Source: DASWJZ01 sp964487455
GTDB taxonomy: Bacteria > Pseudomonadota > Alphaproteobacteria > Rhizobiales > Afifellaceae
NCBI GenBank assembly: GCA_964487455.1
Contig: CAZARE010000404.1
Coordinates: 1-18,733, forward strand
Reading direction: 5' to 3'
Length of the DNA: 18,733 nucleotides
Positions within the stretch are counted from its first letter, which is position 1; each line of letters starts with the position of its first letter. Made by a program: the position numbers and the translations under genes. The notes beneath the pieces were generated by a model, which was given only the letters and a program-made list of their open reading frames with translations, did not search any database and was not told the DNA's origin. This document shows, one piece after another, positions 1-8,153 of this stretch.

Positions 1-77
1 CGATCGCGCGCGCCTCGCCGGTGCTGGCGGAATGTTCCGCCATGCATCTCGGCCCGGCGGCGGAAGCGGCTGAGTAG
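1..77 (+). CDS. nuoG: NADH-quinone oxidoreductase subunit G, C-terminal end (partial)
   Basis: The frame starting at base 3 is open to a TAG at 75-77 and reads IARASPVLAECS followed by a short Ala-rich tail. This resembles the C-terminus of alphaproteobacterial NuoG, the large iron-sulfur subunit of complex I. Only about 24 residues lie in the window, so the call also rests on nuoH starting 18 bp downstream, which is the usual nuo gene order. No catalytic or cluster-binding part is visible. Confidence 0.8.
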   Translation, partial: IARASPVLAECSAMHLGPAAEAAE

Positions 78-95
78 GTCCGCCGGAACCCCGAG

Positions 96-1157
96 ATGAA
101 CGAATTCTTCAGCGACTACGTCCTGCCCGGCGCGCTCATCGTCATCCAGAGCGCCGTGCTGATGACAGCGCTCCTCATCCTCGTCGCCTATCTGCTCTAT
201 GCCGATCGCAAGATTTGGGCGGCAGTGCAGATGCGGCGCGGGCCAAACGTGGTGGGTCCTTGGGGGCTGCTTCAATCCTTCGCCGACCTCCTGAAATTCG
301 TGCTGAAGGAGCCCGTCATCCCGGCTCCGGCCAACAAGGCCATTTTCCTGCTGGCGCCGCTGGTCAGCGTGCTTCTGGCGCTCTCTGCCTGGGCGGTCAT
401 CCCGGTCGGCGCCGGCTGGGTCATCGCCGACATCAATGTCGGCATCCTCTACGTCTTCGCCATCGCCTCGCTGGAGGTCTACGGCGTGATCATGGGGGGC
501 TGGGCGTCGAACTCCAAATACGCCTTCCTCGGCGCGCTCCGCTCCGCCGCGCAAATGGTCTCCTACGAGGTCTCGATCGGCTTCATCATCATCGCGGTAC
601 TGCTCGCCGTCGGCTCGCTCAACCTCAGCGATATCGTGCTGGCACAGACCGAGGGCCTCGGCACCATGCTCGGCCTGCCCAACACCTTGCTCGATTGGCA
701 CTGGCTGCCGATGTTCCCGCTCTTCATCATCTTCTTCATCTCCGGACTCGCCGAGACGAACCGGCCGCCGTTCGACCTCCCGGAGGCGGAGTCGGAGCTG
801 GTGGCGGGGTTCATGGTCGAATATTCGTCCACGCCCTACATGATGTTCATGCTCGGCGAATACGTCGCGGTCACGCTGATTTGCGCGCTTACCACGATCT
901 TGTTCCTCGGCGGCTGGCTGCCGCCCTTCGATTTCGCGCCGTTCACTTGGGTCCCGGGCGTCTTCTGGTTCACGCTGAAGGTTTGCTTCGTCTTCTTCAT
1001 GTTCGCGCTGGTGAAGGCGTTCGTGCCGCGCTACCGCTACGATCAGCTGATGCGCCTTGGTTGGAAGGTCTTTCTGCCGCTCTCGCTCGCCGCCATTGTC
1101 ATCGTGGCGTTCGTGCTCCAACTGACGGGTTGGGGCGGCGTGCCGGCCGCGAGTTGA
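96..1157 (+). CDS. nuoH: NADH-quinone oxidoreductase subunit H (complex I)
   Basis: This 353-aa polytopic inner-membrane protein is the complex I subunit at the junction of the peripheral and membrane arms, where it helps form the quinone-binding chamber. Family hallmarks are visible: the MRRGPNVVGPWGLLQ stretch after the first helix, ADLLKFVLKEP, and the acidic loop AETNRPPFDLPEAESELVAGF (about residues 220-240) known to lie by the quinone site. Length and about eight hydrophobic helices fit the family. The ATG start gives the expected short N-terminus before helix 1; only a weak Shine-Dalgarno precedes it. It follows the nuoG tail by 18 bp and is followed after 4 bp by a small membrane ORF rather than directly by nuoI. 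Confidence 0.98.
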   Translation: MNEFFSDYVLPGALIVIQSAVLMTALLILVAYLLYADRKIWAAVQMRRGPNVVGPWGLLQSFADLLKFVLKEPVIPAPANKAIFLLAPLVSVLLALSAWAVIPVGAGWVIADINVGILYVFAIASLEVYGVIMGGWASNSKYAFLGALRSAAQMVSYEVSIGFIIIAVLLAVGSLNLSDIVLAQTEGLGTMLGLPNTLLDWHWLPMFPLFIIFFISGLAETNRPPFDLPEAESELVAGFMVEYSSTPYMMFMLGEYVAVTLICALTTILFLGGWLPPFDFAPFTWVPGVFWFTLKVCFVFFMFALVKAFVPRYRYDQLMRLGWKVFLPLSLAAIVIVAFVLQLTGWGGVPAAS

Positions 1158-1161
1158 GCGT

Positions 1162-1374
1162 ATGTCGCTGGCGCTGATCGGCGGTCTGGTGGGCCTCGCC
1201 TTCGGGGTAGTGGAGTACTTCATATTCGGCGCTCTGATCGCGCGCGCCGAACGCCGTGGCGAGAAGGGGCGGGGGCCGCGCCTCCTTGACGCGGCCCGGA
1301 AGGCGCAACTGATCCTGTTTCCGCTGATCGGTATCCTGGTCGGATCGGTCGTGGCGGGCGACAACGGAGTGTAG
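1162..1374 (+). CDS. Small two-helix membrane protein inside the nuo operon, function unknown
   Basis: This 70-aa ORF sits between nuoH (4 bp away) and nuoI (2 bp away) on the same strand, so it is almost certainly co-transcribed and probably translationally coupled. It has a hydrophobic N-terminal helix (about residues 4-25), a basic stretch rich in Arg, Lys and Gly (about 28-47), and a second hydrophobic helix (about 49-65), which suggests a hairpin membrane protein with a cytoplasmic positive loop. I do not recognise a family. Its place within complex I genes suggests an accessory or assembly role, but that is inference. The tight fit between two certain genes and the clear membrane pattern argue that it is real. 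Confidence 0.8.
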   Translation: MSLALIGGLVGLAFGVVEYFIFGALIARAERRGEKGRGPRLLDAARKAQLILFPLIGILVGSVVAGDNGV

Positions 1375-1376
1375 TC

Positions 1377-1868
1377 ATGGCCCGGGTGACGCAGGCCGCT
1401 CACGCCTTGCTCCTCAAGGAATTCGTCGGAGCCACGTGGCTTGCGCTGCGATATTTCTTCGCTCCGAAGGCGACCGTCAACTATCCGTTCGAGAAGGGCC
1501 ATGTCAGCCCACGTTTCCGTGGGGAGCACGCTCTCCGCCGTTATCCGAACGGCGAGGAGCGCTGCATCGCCTGCAAGCTGTGCGAGGCGATCTGCCCGGC
1601 GCAAGCGATCACCATCGAGGCCGGCCCGCGCCGCAACGACGGGACGCGCCGCACCGTGCGCTACGACATCGATATGGTGAAATGCATCTATTGCGGCTTC
1701 TGCCAGGAGTCCTGTCCGGTCGACGCCATCGTTGAAGGCCCGCATTTCGAGTTCGCGACCGAGACGCGCGAGGAGCTCTATTACGACAAGGAGAAGCTGC
1801 TGGCGAACGGCGACCGCTGGGAGCGCGAGCTCGTCCGCAACATAGCGCTCGACGCGCCGTATCGGTGA
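1377..1868 (+). CDS. nuoI: NADH-quinone oxidoreductase subunit I, 8Fe ferredoxin-type subunit
   Basis: This 163-aa subunit carries clusters N6a and N6b, passing electrons through the peripheral arm of complex I toward cluster N2 and quinone. Two complete 4Fe-4S motifs are seen: Cys63, 66, 69 and 73 (CIACKLCEAICP) and Cys103, 106, 109 and 113 (CIYCGFCQESCP). The N-terminal amphipathic segment and the YPFEKGHVSPRFRGEHALRRY region before the first cluster are typical of NuoI. The length matches alphaproteobacterial homologues. Downstream, the operon is interrupted by a 292-bp non-coding stretch with a palindromic repeat before nuoJ. Confidence 0.98.
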   Translation: MARVTQAAHALLLKEFVGATWLALRYFFAPKATVNYPFEKGHVSPRFRGEHALRRYPNGEERCIACKLCEAICPAQAITIEAGPRRNDGTRRTVRYDIDMVKCIYCGFCQESCPVDAIVEGPHFEFATETREELYYDKEKLLANGDRWERELVRNIALDAPYR

Positions 1869-1893
1869 GCGTGAGAGTCCCAACACTCCCCTC

Positions 1894-2051
1894 TGTCATC
1901 CCGGTTTGCCGCGCGAGCGGCAAGACCGGGACCCATGAACACCATCAGCGGCCAGTTTACGCGACAGCGGTTTCCGCAAGGTACTCTGTCCCTCGGTGTT
2001 CACGGGTCCCGGACAGCTCCGCCCCTGCGGGGCGTCGCTTCCGGGATGACA
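1894..2051. repeat. Inverted pair of intergenic palindromic repeat units
   Basis: Two copies of one unit lie head to head. Outer arms TGTCATCCCGG (1894-1904) and CCGGGATGACA (2041-2051) are perfect inverted repeats. Inner arms at 1926-1943 and 1995-2012, reading CCGGGACCCATGAACACC on the left, are complementary apart from one base. Within each unit the DNA between arms forms its own GC-rich hairpin: left CCGGT, TTGCCG and their complements around 1901-1929, right built on CCGCCCC/GGGGCG near 2020-2033. A 51-bp spacer (1944-1994) separates the units. Similar TCATCCCGG...CCGGGACCC elements are, from memory, dispersed in many alphaproteobacterial genomes, but copy number here cannot be checked. 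The element sits in the nuoI-nuoJ gap and would fold in the nuo mRNA. The remainder of that gap (1869-1893 and 2052-2160) shows nothing else I can name. Confidence 0.85.
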
Positions 2052-2160
2052 AACGTTCGAAGGCCGGGATCGGAACGTGGACGTGGGGGATGCGCATCGC
2101 TAAGAGAGCCGCGGCCCGGTGCCTGTCACGCCCTCTTCGCTTATCCGGCCGGAAGACCTC

Positions 2161-2781
2161 ATGATCCTGCAGCCGCTGTTCTTCTACGTCTTCTCGTTTG
2201 TCATGGTGGCCGCGGCGTTCATGGTGATCGCGGCACGGAACCCCGTTCATTCGGTGCTGTTCCTGATCCTCGCCTTCATCAACGCCGCCGGCCTCTTCAT
2301 CCTGCTCGGGGCGGAGTTCCTGGCGATGATCCTGGTGGTGGTCTATGTCGGCGCGGTCGCCGTGCTGTTCCTGTTCGTGGTGATGATGCTCGATGTCGAT
2401 TTCGCCGAGCTGCGGCAGGGCTTCCTGCAATACCTTCCGATCGGCGCCCTGGTCGGCCTTATCCTACTGACAGAGTTGGTGCTGGTGCTTGGCGGTGCCC
2501 TTGTCTCGCCGGAGACGATCGGAGCAACGGCAGCGCCGGCTCCGCCGCCGGAAGAAATCTCCAACGTCGCCGCGATCGGTGCGCTTCTCTACACACGCTA
2601 CGTCTTCTTCTTTCAGATGGCCGGCCTGGTCCTGCTCGTCGCGATGATCGGCGCCATCGTGCTGACCCTTCGCCACAAGGAGGGTGTGAAACGCCAGGTG
2701 ATCGCGACGCAGGTGGCGCGCGACCCGGCCACCGCGGTCGACGTGGTTCATGTCGAGACGGGGAGGGGTCTTCCTGGATGA
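2161..2781 (+). CDS. nuoJ: NADH-quinone oxidoreductase subunit J (complex I)
   Basis: This 206-aa inner-membrane subunit belongs to the part of the complex I membrane arm next to NuoK and NuoH. The sequence shows five hydrophobic segments and the family-typical run NPVHSVLFLILAFINAAGLF, followed by the GAEFLAMILVVVYVGAVAVL region. The frame is open upstream to 2119, but I chose ATG 2161 because it gives the standard N-terminus MILQPLFFYVFSF and is preceded by GGAAG. The 3' end overlaps nuoK by four bases (ATGA), implying coupled translation. A hydrophilic tail of about 25 residues follows the last helix. The mRNA upstream contains the large palindromic repeat. Confidence 0.97.
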   Translation: MILQPLFFYVFSFVMVAAAFMVIAARNPVHSVLFLILAFINAAGLFILLGAEFLAMILVVVYVGAVAVLFLFVVMMLDVDFAELRQGFLQYLPIGALVGLILLTELVLVLGGALVSPETIGATAAPAPPPEEISNVAAIGALLYTRYVFFFQMAGLVLLVAMIGAIVLTLRHKEGVKRQVIATQVARDPATAVDVVHVETGRGLPG

Positions 2782-3086
2782 CGATCGGGCTCGGACACTA
2801 TCTGACCGTCGCCGCCATCCTCTTCACGCTCGGCGTCTTCGGCATCTTTCTCAATCGAAAGAATGTCATCGTCATCCTGATGTCGATCGAGCTGATCCTG
2901 CTTGCCGTCAACATAAACCTTGTCGCGTTCTCCGCATTCCTCGGCGACCTCACCGGGCAGATCTTCGCGCTTCTGGTGCTGACCGTGGCCGCCGCAGAGG
3001 CGGCGATCGGGCTTGCCATCCTCGTTGTCTTCTATCGCAACCGCGGCACCATCGCGGTTGAAGACGTCAATCTCATGCGAGGCTGA
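2778..3086 (+). CDS. nuoK: NADH-quinone oxidoreductase subunit K (complex I)
   Basis: This 102-aa, three-helix subunit contributes to proton translocation in the complex I membrane arm. The two buried glutamates known to matter in the family are present: Glu38 in MSIELILLAVN and Glu74 in VAAAEAAIGLAI. The conserved C-terminal VFYRNRGTIAVEDVNLM motif is also seen. The ATG start overlaps the nuoJ stop, and the nuoL start lies 6 bp downstream. Length is standard. Confidence 0.98.
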   Translation: MTIGLGHYLTVAAILFTLGVFGIFLNRKNVIVILMSIELILLAVNINLVAFSAFLGDLTGQIFALLVLTVAAAEAAIGLAILVVFYRNRGTIAVEDVNLMRG

Positions 3087-3092
3087 GTTCCA

Positions 3093-5189
3093 GTGTATTC
3101 GGCGATCGTCTTTCTGCCGCTGCTGGGCGCAATCATCGCCGGGATCATTGCGATCTTCGGCGCCGGGGCGCGACACCCCGGCGGAGAACCGCCGGTGGAG
3201 CAGGACGGACACGGCTCGCGCCCGGGCGACCGCGAGTCCGCGCGAATTCCGCAACCCGCCTCTGCGGTGGAGGTGGCGCATCATGAGCCGCACGGCGAGC
3301 ATCACTCGGCCGCGCAGGGTTCGTTCGCGGCGGAAATCGTCACCTCAGGTCTTCTAATTGTATCGGCGGTGCTTTCCTGGTGGTCCTTTTTCCAGGTGGC
3401 GCTCGGCGACGGCGAAGCCTTCACGGTGCCGGTCCTCACCTTTATCCACTCCGGCGCGCTGACGGCGGACTGGGCGTTCCGGATAGACACGCTGACTGCG
3501 GTGATGCTGGTCGTCGTCACCACGGTCTCGGCGCTCGTTCATGTCTACTCGATCGGCTACATGGCGCACGATCCGCACCGGCCGCGCTTCTTTTCCTATC
3601 TGTCGTTCTTCACCTTCGCCATGCTGATGCTGGTGACGTCCGACAACCTCCTGCAGATGTTCTTCGGCTGGGAGGGAGTCGGGCTCGCTTCCTACCTTCT
3701 GATTGGCTTCTGGTATCACCGCCCCGCCGCCAACGCGGCGGCGATCAAGGCGTTTATCGTCAACCGCGTCGGCGATTTCGGCTTTGCGCTCGGCCTTCTC
3801 GGCGTCTTCTGGCTGTTCTCCTCCATCGATCTCGGCACCATCTTCGCCAATGCCGAGGCGGTCGCGCAAGGCGAGGAGATCGCGCTGGAGATATTCGGCC
3901 AATCCTATTCCGGACAGGGTGCCATCACCGTCATCTGTCTACTGCTGTTCATGGGGGCCATGGGCAAGTCGGCCCAGGTGCCGCTTCACACCTGGCTGCC
4001 CGACGCCATGGAGGGCCCGACGCCGGTCTCCGCGCTGATCCACGCCGCCACCATGGTGACGGCGGGCGTGTTCATGGTGGCGAGGCTGTCGCCTGTCTTC
4101 GCTCTGTCGGAGATTGCGCTTTCGGTGGTGATCGTCGTGGGCGCCGTCACTGCCTTCTTCGCCGCTACCGTCGGCCTGGTGCAGAACGACATCAAGCGCG
4201 TGATCGCTTATTCCACCTGCTCACAGCTCGGCTACATGTTCGTGGCGCTCGGCGTCGGCGCATATCCGGTGGCAATCTTCCATCTTTTCACCCACGCCTT
4301 CTTCAAGGCGTTGCTCTTCCTTGGCTCAGGCTCCGTCATCCATGCGCTCGCCGACGAGCAGGACATGCGCAGGATGGGGGGACTCTACCGTCTCATTCCG
4401 GTGACTTATGCGATGATGCTGGTGGGCACCCTGTCGCTCACCGGCTTCCCCCTGACGGCCGGATATTTCTCCAAAGATGCGATCATAGAAGCGACGCACG
4501 CGGCCTCCGCCAGCGTCGGGATTTTCGCCTTCCTGCTGCTGGTCGTGTCGGCGGCCTTCACCTCCTTCTATTCGTGGCGCTTGATCTTCATGACGTTCCA
4601 CGGCGAGCCCCGTGCGCCGAAGGACGTCATGGACCACGCACACGAGAGCCCGCAGGTTATGCTGGCACCGCTCTACATTCTGGCGGCAGGCGCCCTTCTT
4701 GCCGGCGTGATCTTCGCGGGGCCTTTCATCGGTGATGGGGTGGTGGAGTTCTGGAAAGGCGCGCTCGTGATCGAGGCCGAGCTACTCGACGCGATGCATC
4801 ACACGAGTTTCTGGATCGCGGCGCTGCCGACGATCGCCATGATCCTCGGATTCCTCGTCGCCTATCAGTTCTACATCCGCAGCCCCGAGACCCCGGCAAG
4901 CCTCGCCGAAGTGCATCGCGTGCTTTACCGCTTCCTGCTCAACAAGTGGTATTTCGACGAAATCTACGACGCGCTTCTCGTGCGTCCCGCCATGGCGCTC
5001 GGTCGCTTCCTGTGGAAGCGCGGCGACGGCTGGCTCATCGACGGCTTCGGGCCCGACGGCGTTTCCGCGCGCGTCATCGATGTGACACGCAACGTGGTGA
5101 GGCTGCAGACCGGCTACCTCTACCACTACGCCTTCGCCATGCTGCTGGGCATCGCCCTGCTGGTCACTTGGACCATGTTCGCGGGGTGA
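3093..5189 (+). CDS. nuoL: NADH-quinone oxidoreductase subunit L, with a His-rich N-terminal insertion
   Basis: This 698-aa antiporter-like subunit forms the distal end of the complex I membrane arm, with a long lateral helix at its C-terminus. Conserved proton-channel features are present: Glu194 in FFGWEGVGLASYLLIGFW, Lys292 in GAMGKSAQVPLHTWLPDAM, and the SALIHAATMVTAGVF stretch. Translation starts at GTG 3093, giving MYSAIVFLPLLGA. The protein is longer than usual (Escherichia coli NuoL has 613 residues). Part of the excess is a hydrophilic segment at about residues 26-77, between the first two helices, containing seven histidines (28, 40, 63, 64, 67, 70, 71). The key Glu is at 194 instead of 144 as in E. 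coli, consistent with about 50 extra residues before it. The gene ends 4 bp before nuoM. Confidence 0.97.
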   Translation: MYSAIVFLPLLGAIIAGIIAIFGAGARHPGGEPPVEQDGHGSRPGDRESARIPQPASAVEVAHHEPHGEHHSAAQGSFAAEIVTSGLLIVSAVLSWWSFFQVALGDGEAFTVPVLTFIHSGALTADWAFRIDTLTAVMLVVVTTVSALVHVYSIGYMAHDPHRPRFFSYLSFFTFAMLMLVTSDNLLQMFFGWEGVGLASYLLIGFWYHRPAANAAAIKAFIVNRVGDFGFALGLLGVFWLFSSIDLGTIFANAEAVAQGEEIALEIFGQSYSGQGAITVICLLLFMGAMGKSAQVPLHTWLPDAMEGPTPVSALIHAATMVTAGVFMVARLSPVFALSEIALSVVIVVGAVTAFFAATVGLVQNDIKRVIAYSTCSQLGYMFVALGVGAYPVAIFHLFTHAFFKALLFLGSGSVIHALADEQDMRRMGGLYRLIPVTYAMMLVGTLSLTGFPLTAGYFSKDAIIEATHAASASVGIFAFLLLVVSAAFTSFYSWRLIFMTFHGEPRAPKDVMDHAHESPQVMLAPLYILAAGALLAGVIFAGPFIGDGVVEFWKGALVIEAELLDAMHHTSFWIAALPTIAMILGFLVAYQFYIRSPETPASLAEVHRVLYRFLLNKWYFDEIYDALLVRPAMALGRFLWKRGDGWLIDGFGPDGVSARVIDVTRNVVRLQTGYLYHYAFAMLLGIALLVTWTMFAG

Positions 5190-5193
5190 GGCG

Positions 5194-6705
5194 GTGACCT
5201 GGCCCATCCTTTCCGCCGTGACCTATCTGCCGCTGGTCGGCGCGGCGCTCATCTTCTTCTTCCTGCGGGGAGAAAGCGAGGCGAGCCGGAGGAACATCCT
5301 CAACCTCTCGCTCGGCGTCACGACGCTGACCTTCCTTGTCTCGCTGCTGATCTGGTGGAACTTCGACGCGTCGGACCCCGGTTTCCAGTTCGTCGAGGAA
5401 GCGCCCTGGACAGGGGACTTCATGAGCTATCGCATGGGGGTCGACGGCATCTCCATGCTGTTCGTCATTCTCACTACCTTCCTCATGCCGTTCTGCATCC
5501 TGGCAAGCTGGCGCGTGGTCCAGTCCCGGCTGAAGGAATACATGATCGCCTTCCTGCTGCTGGAGACGCTGATGATCGGCGTCTTCACCGCGCTCGACCT
5601 CATCCTGTTCTACGTCTTCTTCGAGGCGGGCCTCATCCCGATGTTTCTCATCATCGGCGTGTGGGGCGGGGCGCGGCGGGTCTATGCCGCCTTCAAGTTC
5701 TTCCTCTACACACTGCTCGGCTCGGTTCTGATGCTGCTCGCCATGATGGCGATGTTCTGGGAGGCGGGAACGACTTCCATCCCGGAGCTCTTGACGCATC
5801 CCTTCCCACCGGAGATGCAGACTTGGCTGTGGCTCGCCTTCCTCGCCTCGTTCGCGGTGAAGCTGCCGATGTGGCCGGTGCACACTTGGCTCCCCGACGC
5901 GCATGTGGAAGCGCCGACCGCCGGCTCCGTGGTGCTGGCGGCGATCCTACTGAAGATGGGCGGCTACGGGTTCCTGCGCTTTTCGCTGCCGATGTTTCCG
6001 CTTGCCAGCGCCGATCTGGCGCCGCTCATCTACGCGCTGTCCATCGTCGCCATCATCTACACCTCGCTTGTGGCGCTGATGCAGGAGGACGTGAAGAAGC
6101 TCATCGCCTATTCCTCGGTCGCCCATATGGGCTTCGTCACCATGGGCATCTTCACCATGACCGTGCAGGGGGTGCAGGGCGGCATCTTTCAGATGCTGTC
6201 GCACGGCATCGTCTCGGCCGCTCTGTTCCTGTGCGTCGGCGTCATCTATGACCGGATGCATACGCGCGAGATCAAGGCCTATGGCGGGCTGGTGAACCGA
6301 ATGCCGTGGTACGCCTTCGCCTTTATGGTCTTTACGCTCGCCAATGTGGGGCTTCCAGGCACGTCCGGATTCGTTGGCGAGTTCCTGACTCTGGTCGGCG
6401 CCTTTCAAGTCAACACGCTGGTTGCGGTGCTGGCGACGACAGGCGTGGTGCTGTCCGCGGCGTACGCGCTCTGGCTTTATCGGCGCGTGATCTTCGGCCG
6501 GCTCGAGAAGCCGGCCTTGGCTGGTATCCTCGACCTGAGCCTTCGGGAAAAGGTGATCCTCCTCCCGCTCGTAGCGCTGACCATCTTCTTCGGCGTCTAC
6601 CCGGCGCCGGTGCTTGACGTGACGGCAGCGTCGGTCGACCAGCTGATCAACAACTACCAGGCGGCGCTGGCGAGCGGCGCGGAGACCGCGATGGCGGGCG
6701 AATGA
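5194..6705 (+). CDS. nuoM: NADH-quinone oxidoreductase subunit M (complex I)
   Basis: This 503-aa antiporter-like subunit is one of three proton-pumping modules of complex I. About fourteen hydrophobic helices are visible. Glu144 in YVFFEAGLIPMFLIIGVWGG falls at the position of the essential Glu144 in E. coli NuoM, and Lys223 in FAVKLPMWPVHTWLPDAH is the conserved channel lysine. The GTG start at 5194 is preceded by GGGGTGAGG and gives the normal N-terminus MTWPILSAVTYLPLVGA. It lies between nuoL (4 bp) and nuoN (13 bp), and its length is normal. Confidence 0.98.
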   Translation: MTWPILSAVTYLPLVGAALIFFFLRGESEASRRNILNLSLGVTTLTFLVSLLIWWNFDASDPGFQFVEEAPWTGDFMSYRMGVDGISMLFVILTTFLMPFCILASWRVVQSRLKEYMIAFLLLETLMIGVFTALDLILFYVFFEAGLIPMFLIIGVWGGARRVYAAFKFFLYTLLGSVLMLLAMMAMFWEAGTTSIPELLTHPFPPEMQTWLWLAFLASFAVKLPMWPVHTWLPDAHVEAPTAGSVVLAAILLKMGGYGFLRFSLPMFPLASADLAPLIYALSIVAIIYTSLVALMQEDVKKLIAYSSVAHMGFVTMGIFTMTVQGVQGGIFQMLSHGIVSAALFLCVGVIYDRMHTREIKAYGGLVNRMPWYAFAFMVFTLANVGLPGTSGFVGEFLTLVGAFQVNTLVAVLATTGVVLSAAYALWLYRRVIFGRLEKPALAGILDLSLREKVILLPLVALTIFFGVYPAPVLDVTAASVDQLINNYQAALASGAETAMAGE

Positions 6706-6718
6706 GCGAAGGAGCCAG

Positions 6719-8152
6719 ATGACGCACATCGAACTTCCCGAGCTTTCAGCCATGCTGCCAGAGCTTGTGCTCGCCGTCGGCGCGATGCTGCTCTTGATGT
6801 TTGGCGCGTTTTTTGGCGAGCGCTCAGCCCGCGCGGTCAACGCGCTTGCTGTCGCGATCGTCGCCTTGGCTGTCGCGGCGGTGCTCTGGAGCGGCGAGGA
6901 CGGAGAGATTCTGCACGGTGCCTTCGTGGTCGACACCTTCGCCCGCTTCATGAAGGTCGCCGCGCTGATCGGCTCGGCGGTAGCGATCCTGCTGGCCCTG
7001 CGCTTCGCCAGGAACGAGCTCTTCGAGCGCTTCGAGTTTCCCATCCTCATCTTGCTCGGCACGCTCGGCATGATGGTGATGATCTCGGCGAACGACCTGA
7101 TCAGCCTCTATCTCGGGCTTGAGCTGCAATCCCTGGCAGCCTACGTCGTCGCCGCCATCCACCGCGACAACGCCCGTTCCTCAGAGGCTGGGCTCAAATA
7201 TTTTGTGCTGGGGGCTCTGTCGTCGGGCATGCTCCTCTATGGCGCGTCACTCGTTTACGGCTTCACCGGGCATACCGGGTTTGGGCCGATCGCCCAGGCA
7301 CTCGTAGACGGGCGGTCGCCCGGGCTCGTCGTGGGACTCGTCTTCGTGCTCGCTGGCTTGGCCTTCAAGATCTCCGCGGTCCCGTTCCATATGTGGACGC
7401 CCGACGTCTACGAGGGCGCTCCGACGCCGGTGACGGCATTCTTCGCCTCCGCTCCGAAGCTCGCCGCGATCGCGCTGCTCATCCGCGTAGTGATCGACGC
7501 CTTTGCTCCGATCGCGGCGGACTGGCAGCAGATCGTCGTATTCATCGCGATCGCGTCGATGGCCCTGGGTTCGTTCGCTGCCATAGGTCAGGCCAATATA
7601 AAGCGGCTGATGGCCTATTCCTCGATTGGCCACATGGGCTTTGTGCTCGTCGGGCTCGCCGCGGGCACCGAACAGGGCGTGCAGGGTGTAATCATCTACG
7701 CTGTCATCTACATGGTGATGACTCTTGGAGCATTCGCCTGCATTCTCGCCATGCGGCGCGACGGTGTCATGGTGGAGGAAATCGACTCGCTGGCCGGACT
7801 GGCGCACACCAAGCCGGGCACCGCGTTCCTGTTCGGCGCCATCCTCTTCTCGCTCGCCGGCATCCCGCCGCTCGCCGGCTTCTTCGCGAAATACTACGTC
7901 TTTCTCGCCGCCGTTCAGGCTGGACTGTACGCGCTCGCCGTGATCGGCGTTGTCACTACCGTGGTGGGGGCCTACTATTATCTGCGTATCGTCAAGATCA
8001 TGTACTTCGACGAACCGGCCAGCACCTTCGAGCCCGTTCCAGCCGAGCTGCAAGCCGTGCTCGGCATCTCCGGCGCGCTGATGATCGCCTTCGTGGTCAT
8101 TGCGGCTCCGCTGGTGGATGCCGCCGGCGTGGCAGCGGCAAGTCTCTTCTAG
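6719..8152 (+). CDS. nuoN: NADH-quinone oxidoreductase subunit N (complex I)
   Basis: This 477-aa antiporter-like subunit is the third proton-pumping module of complex I and the last nuo gene of the operon. Recognisable stretches include LYLGLELQSLAAYVVAA, LKYFVLGALSSGMLLYGASLVYG, FKISAVPFHMWTPDVYEGAPTP and KRLMAYSSIGHMGFVLVGLA, all diagnostic of NuoN. The ATG is preceded by AAGGAG at a good spacing. The stop is only 1 bp from the start of the biotin ligase gene, so nuo transcription probably reads into the downstream genes. Confidence 0.98.
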   Translation: MTHIELPELSAMLPELVLAVGAMLLLMFGAFFGERSARAVNALAVAIVALAVAAVLWSGEDGEILHGAFVVDTFARFMKVAALIGSAVAILLALRFARNELFERFEFPILILLGTLGMMVMISANDLISLYLGLELQSLAAYVVAAIHRDNARSSEAGLKYFVLGALSSGMLLYGASLVYGFTGHTGFGPIAQALVDGRSPGLVVGLVFVLAGLAFKISAVPFHMWTPDVYEGAPTPVTAFFASAPKLAAIALLIRVVIDAFAPIAADWQQIVVFIAIASMALGSFAAIGQANIKRLMAYSSIGHMGFVLVGLAAGTEQGVQGVIIYAVIYMVMTLGAFACILAMRRDGVMVEEIDSLAGLAHTKPGTAFLFGAILFSLAGIPPLAGFFAKYYVFLAAVQAGLYALAVIGVVTTVVGAYYYLRIVKIMYFDEPASTFEPVPAELQAVLGISGALMIAFVVIAAPLVDAAGVAAASLF

Positions 8153-8153
8153 T

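Noticed and set aside
1935..3086. A 383-aa + strand ORF starting in the repeat and ending as nuoK
   Set aside because: Its first part is out of frame with nuoJ and Arg/Gly-rich shadow sequence. It merely joins in frame to the true nuoK start at 2778.
5947..7071. A 374-aa minus-strand ORF antisense to nuoM/nuoN, and similar long antisense frames elsewhere
   Set aside because: These mirror strongly supported + strand genes, are rich in Arg, His and Asp, and have no recognisable domains. They are an expected by-product of high GC content.
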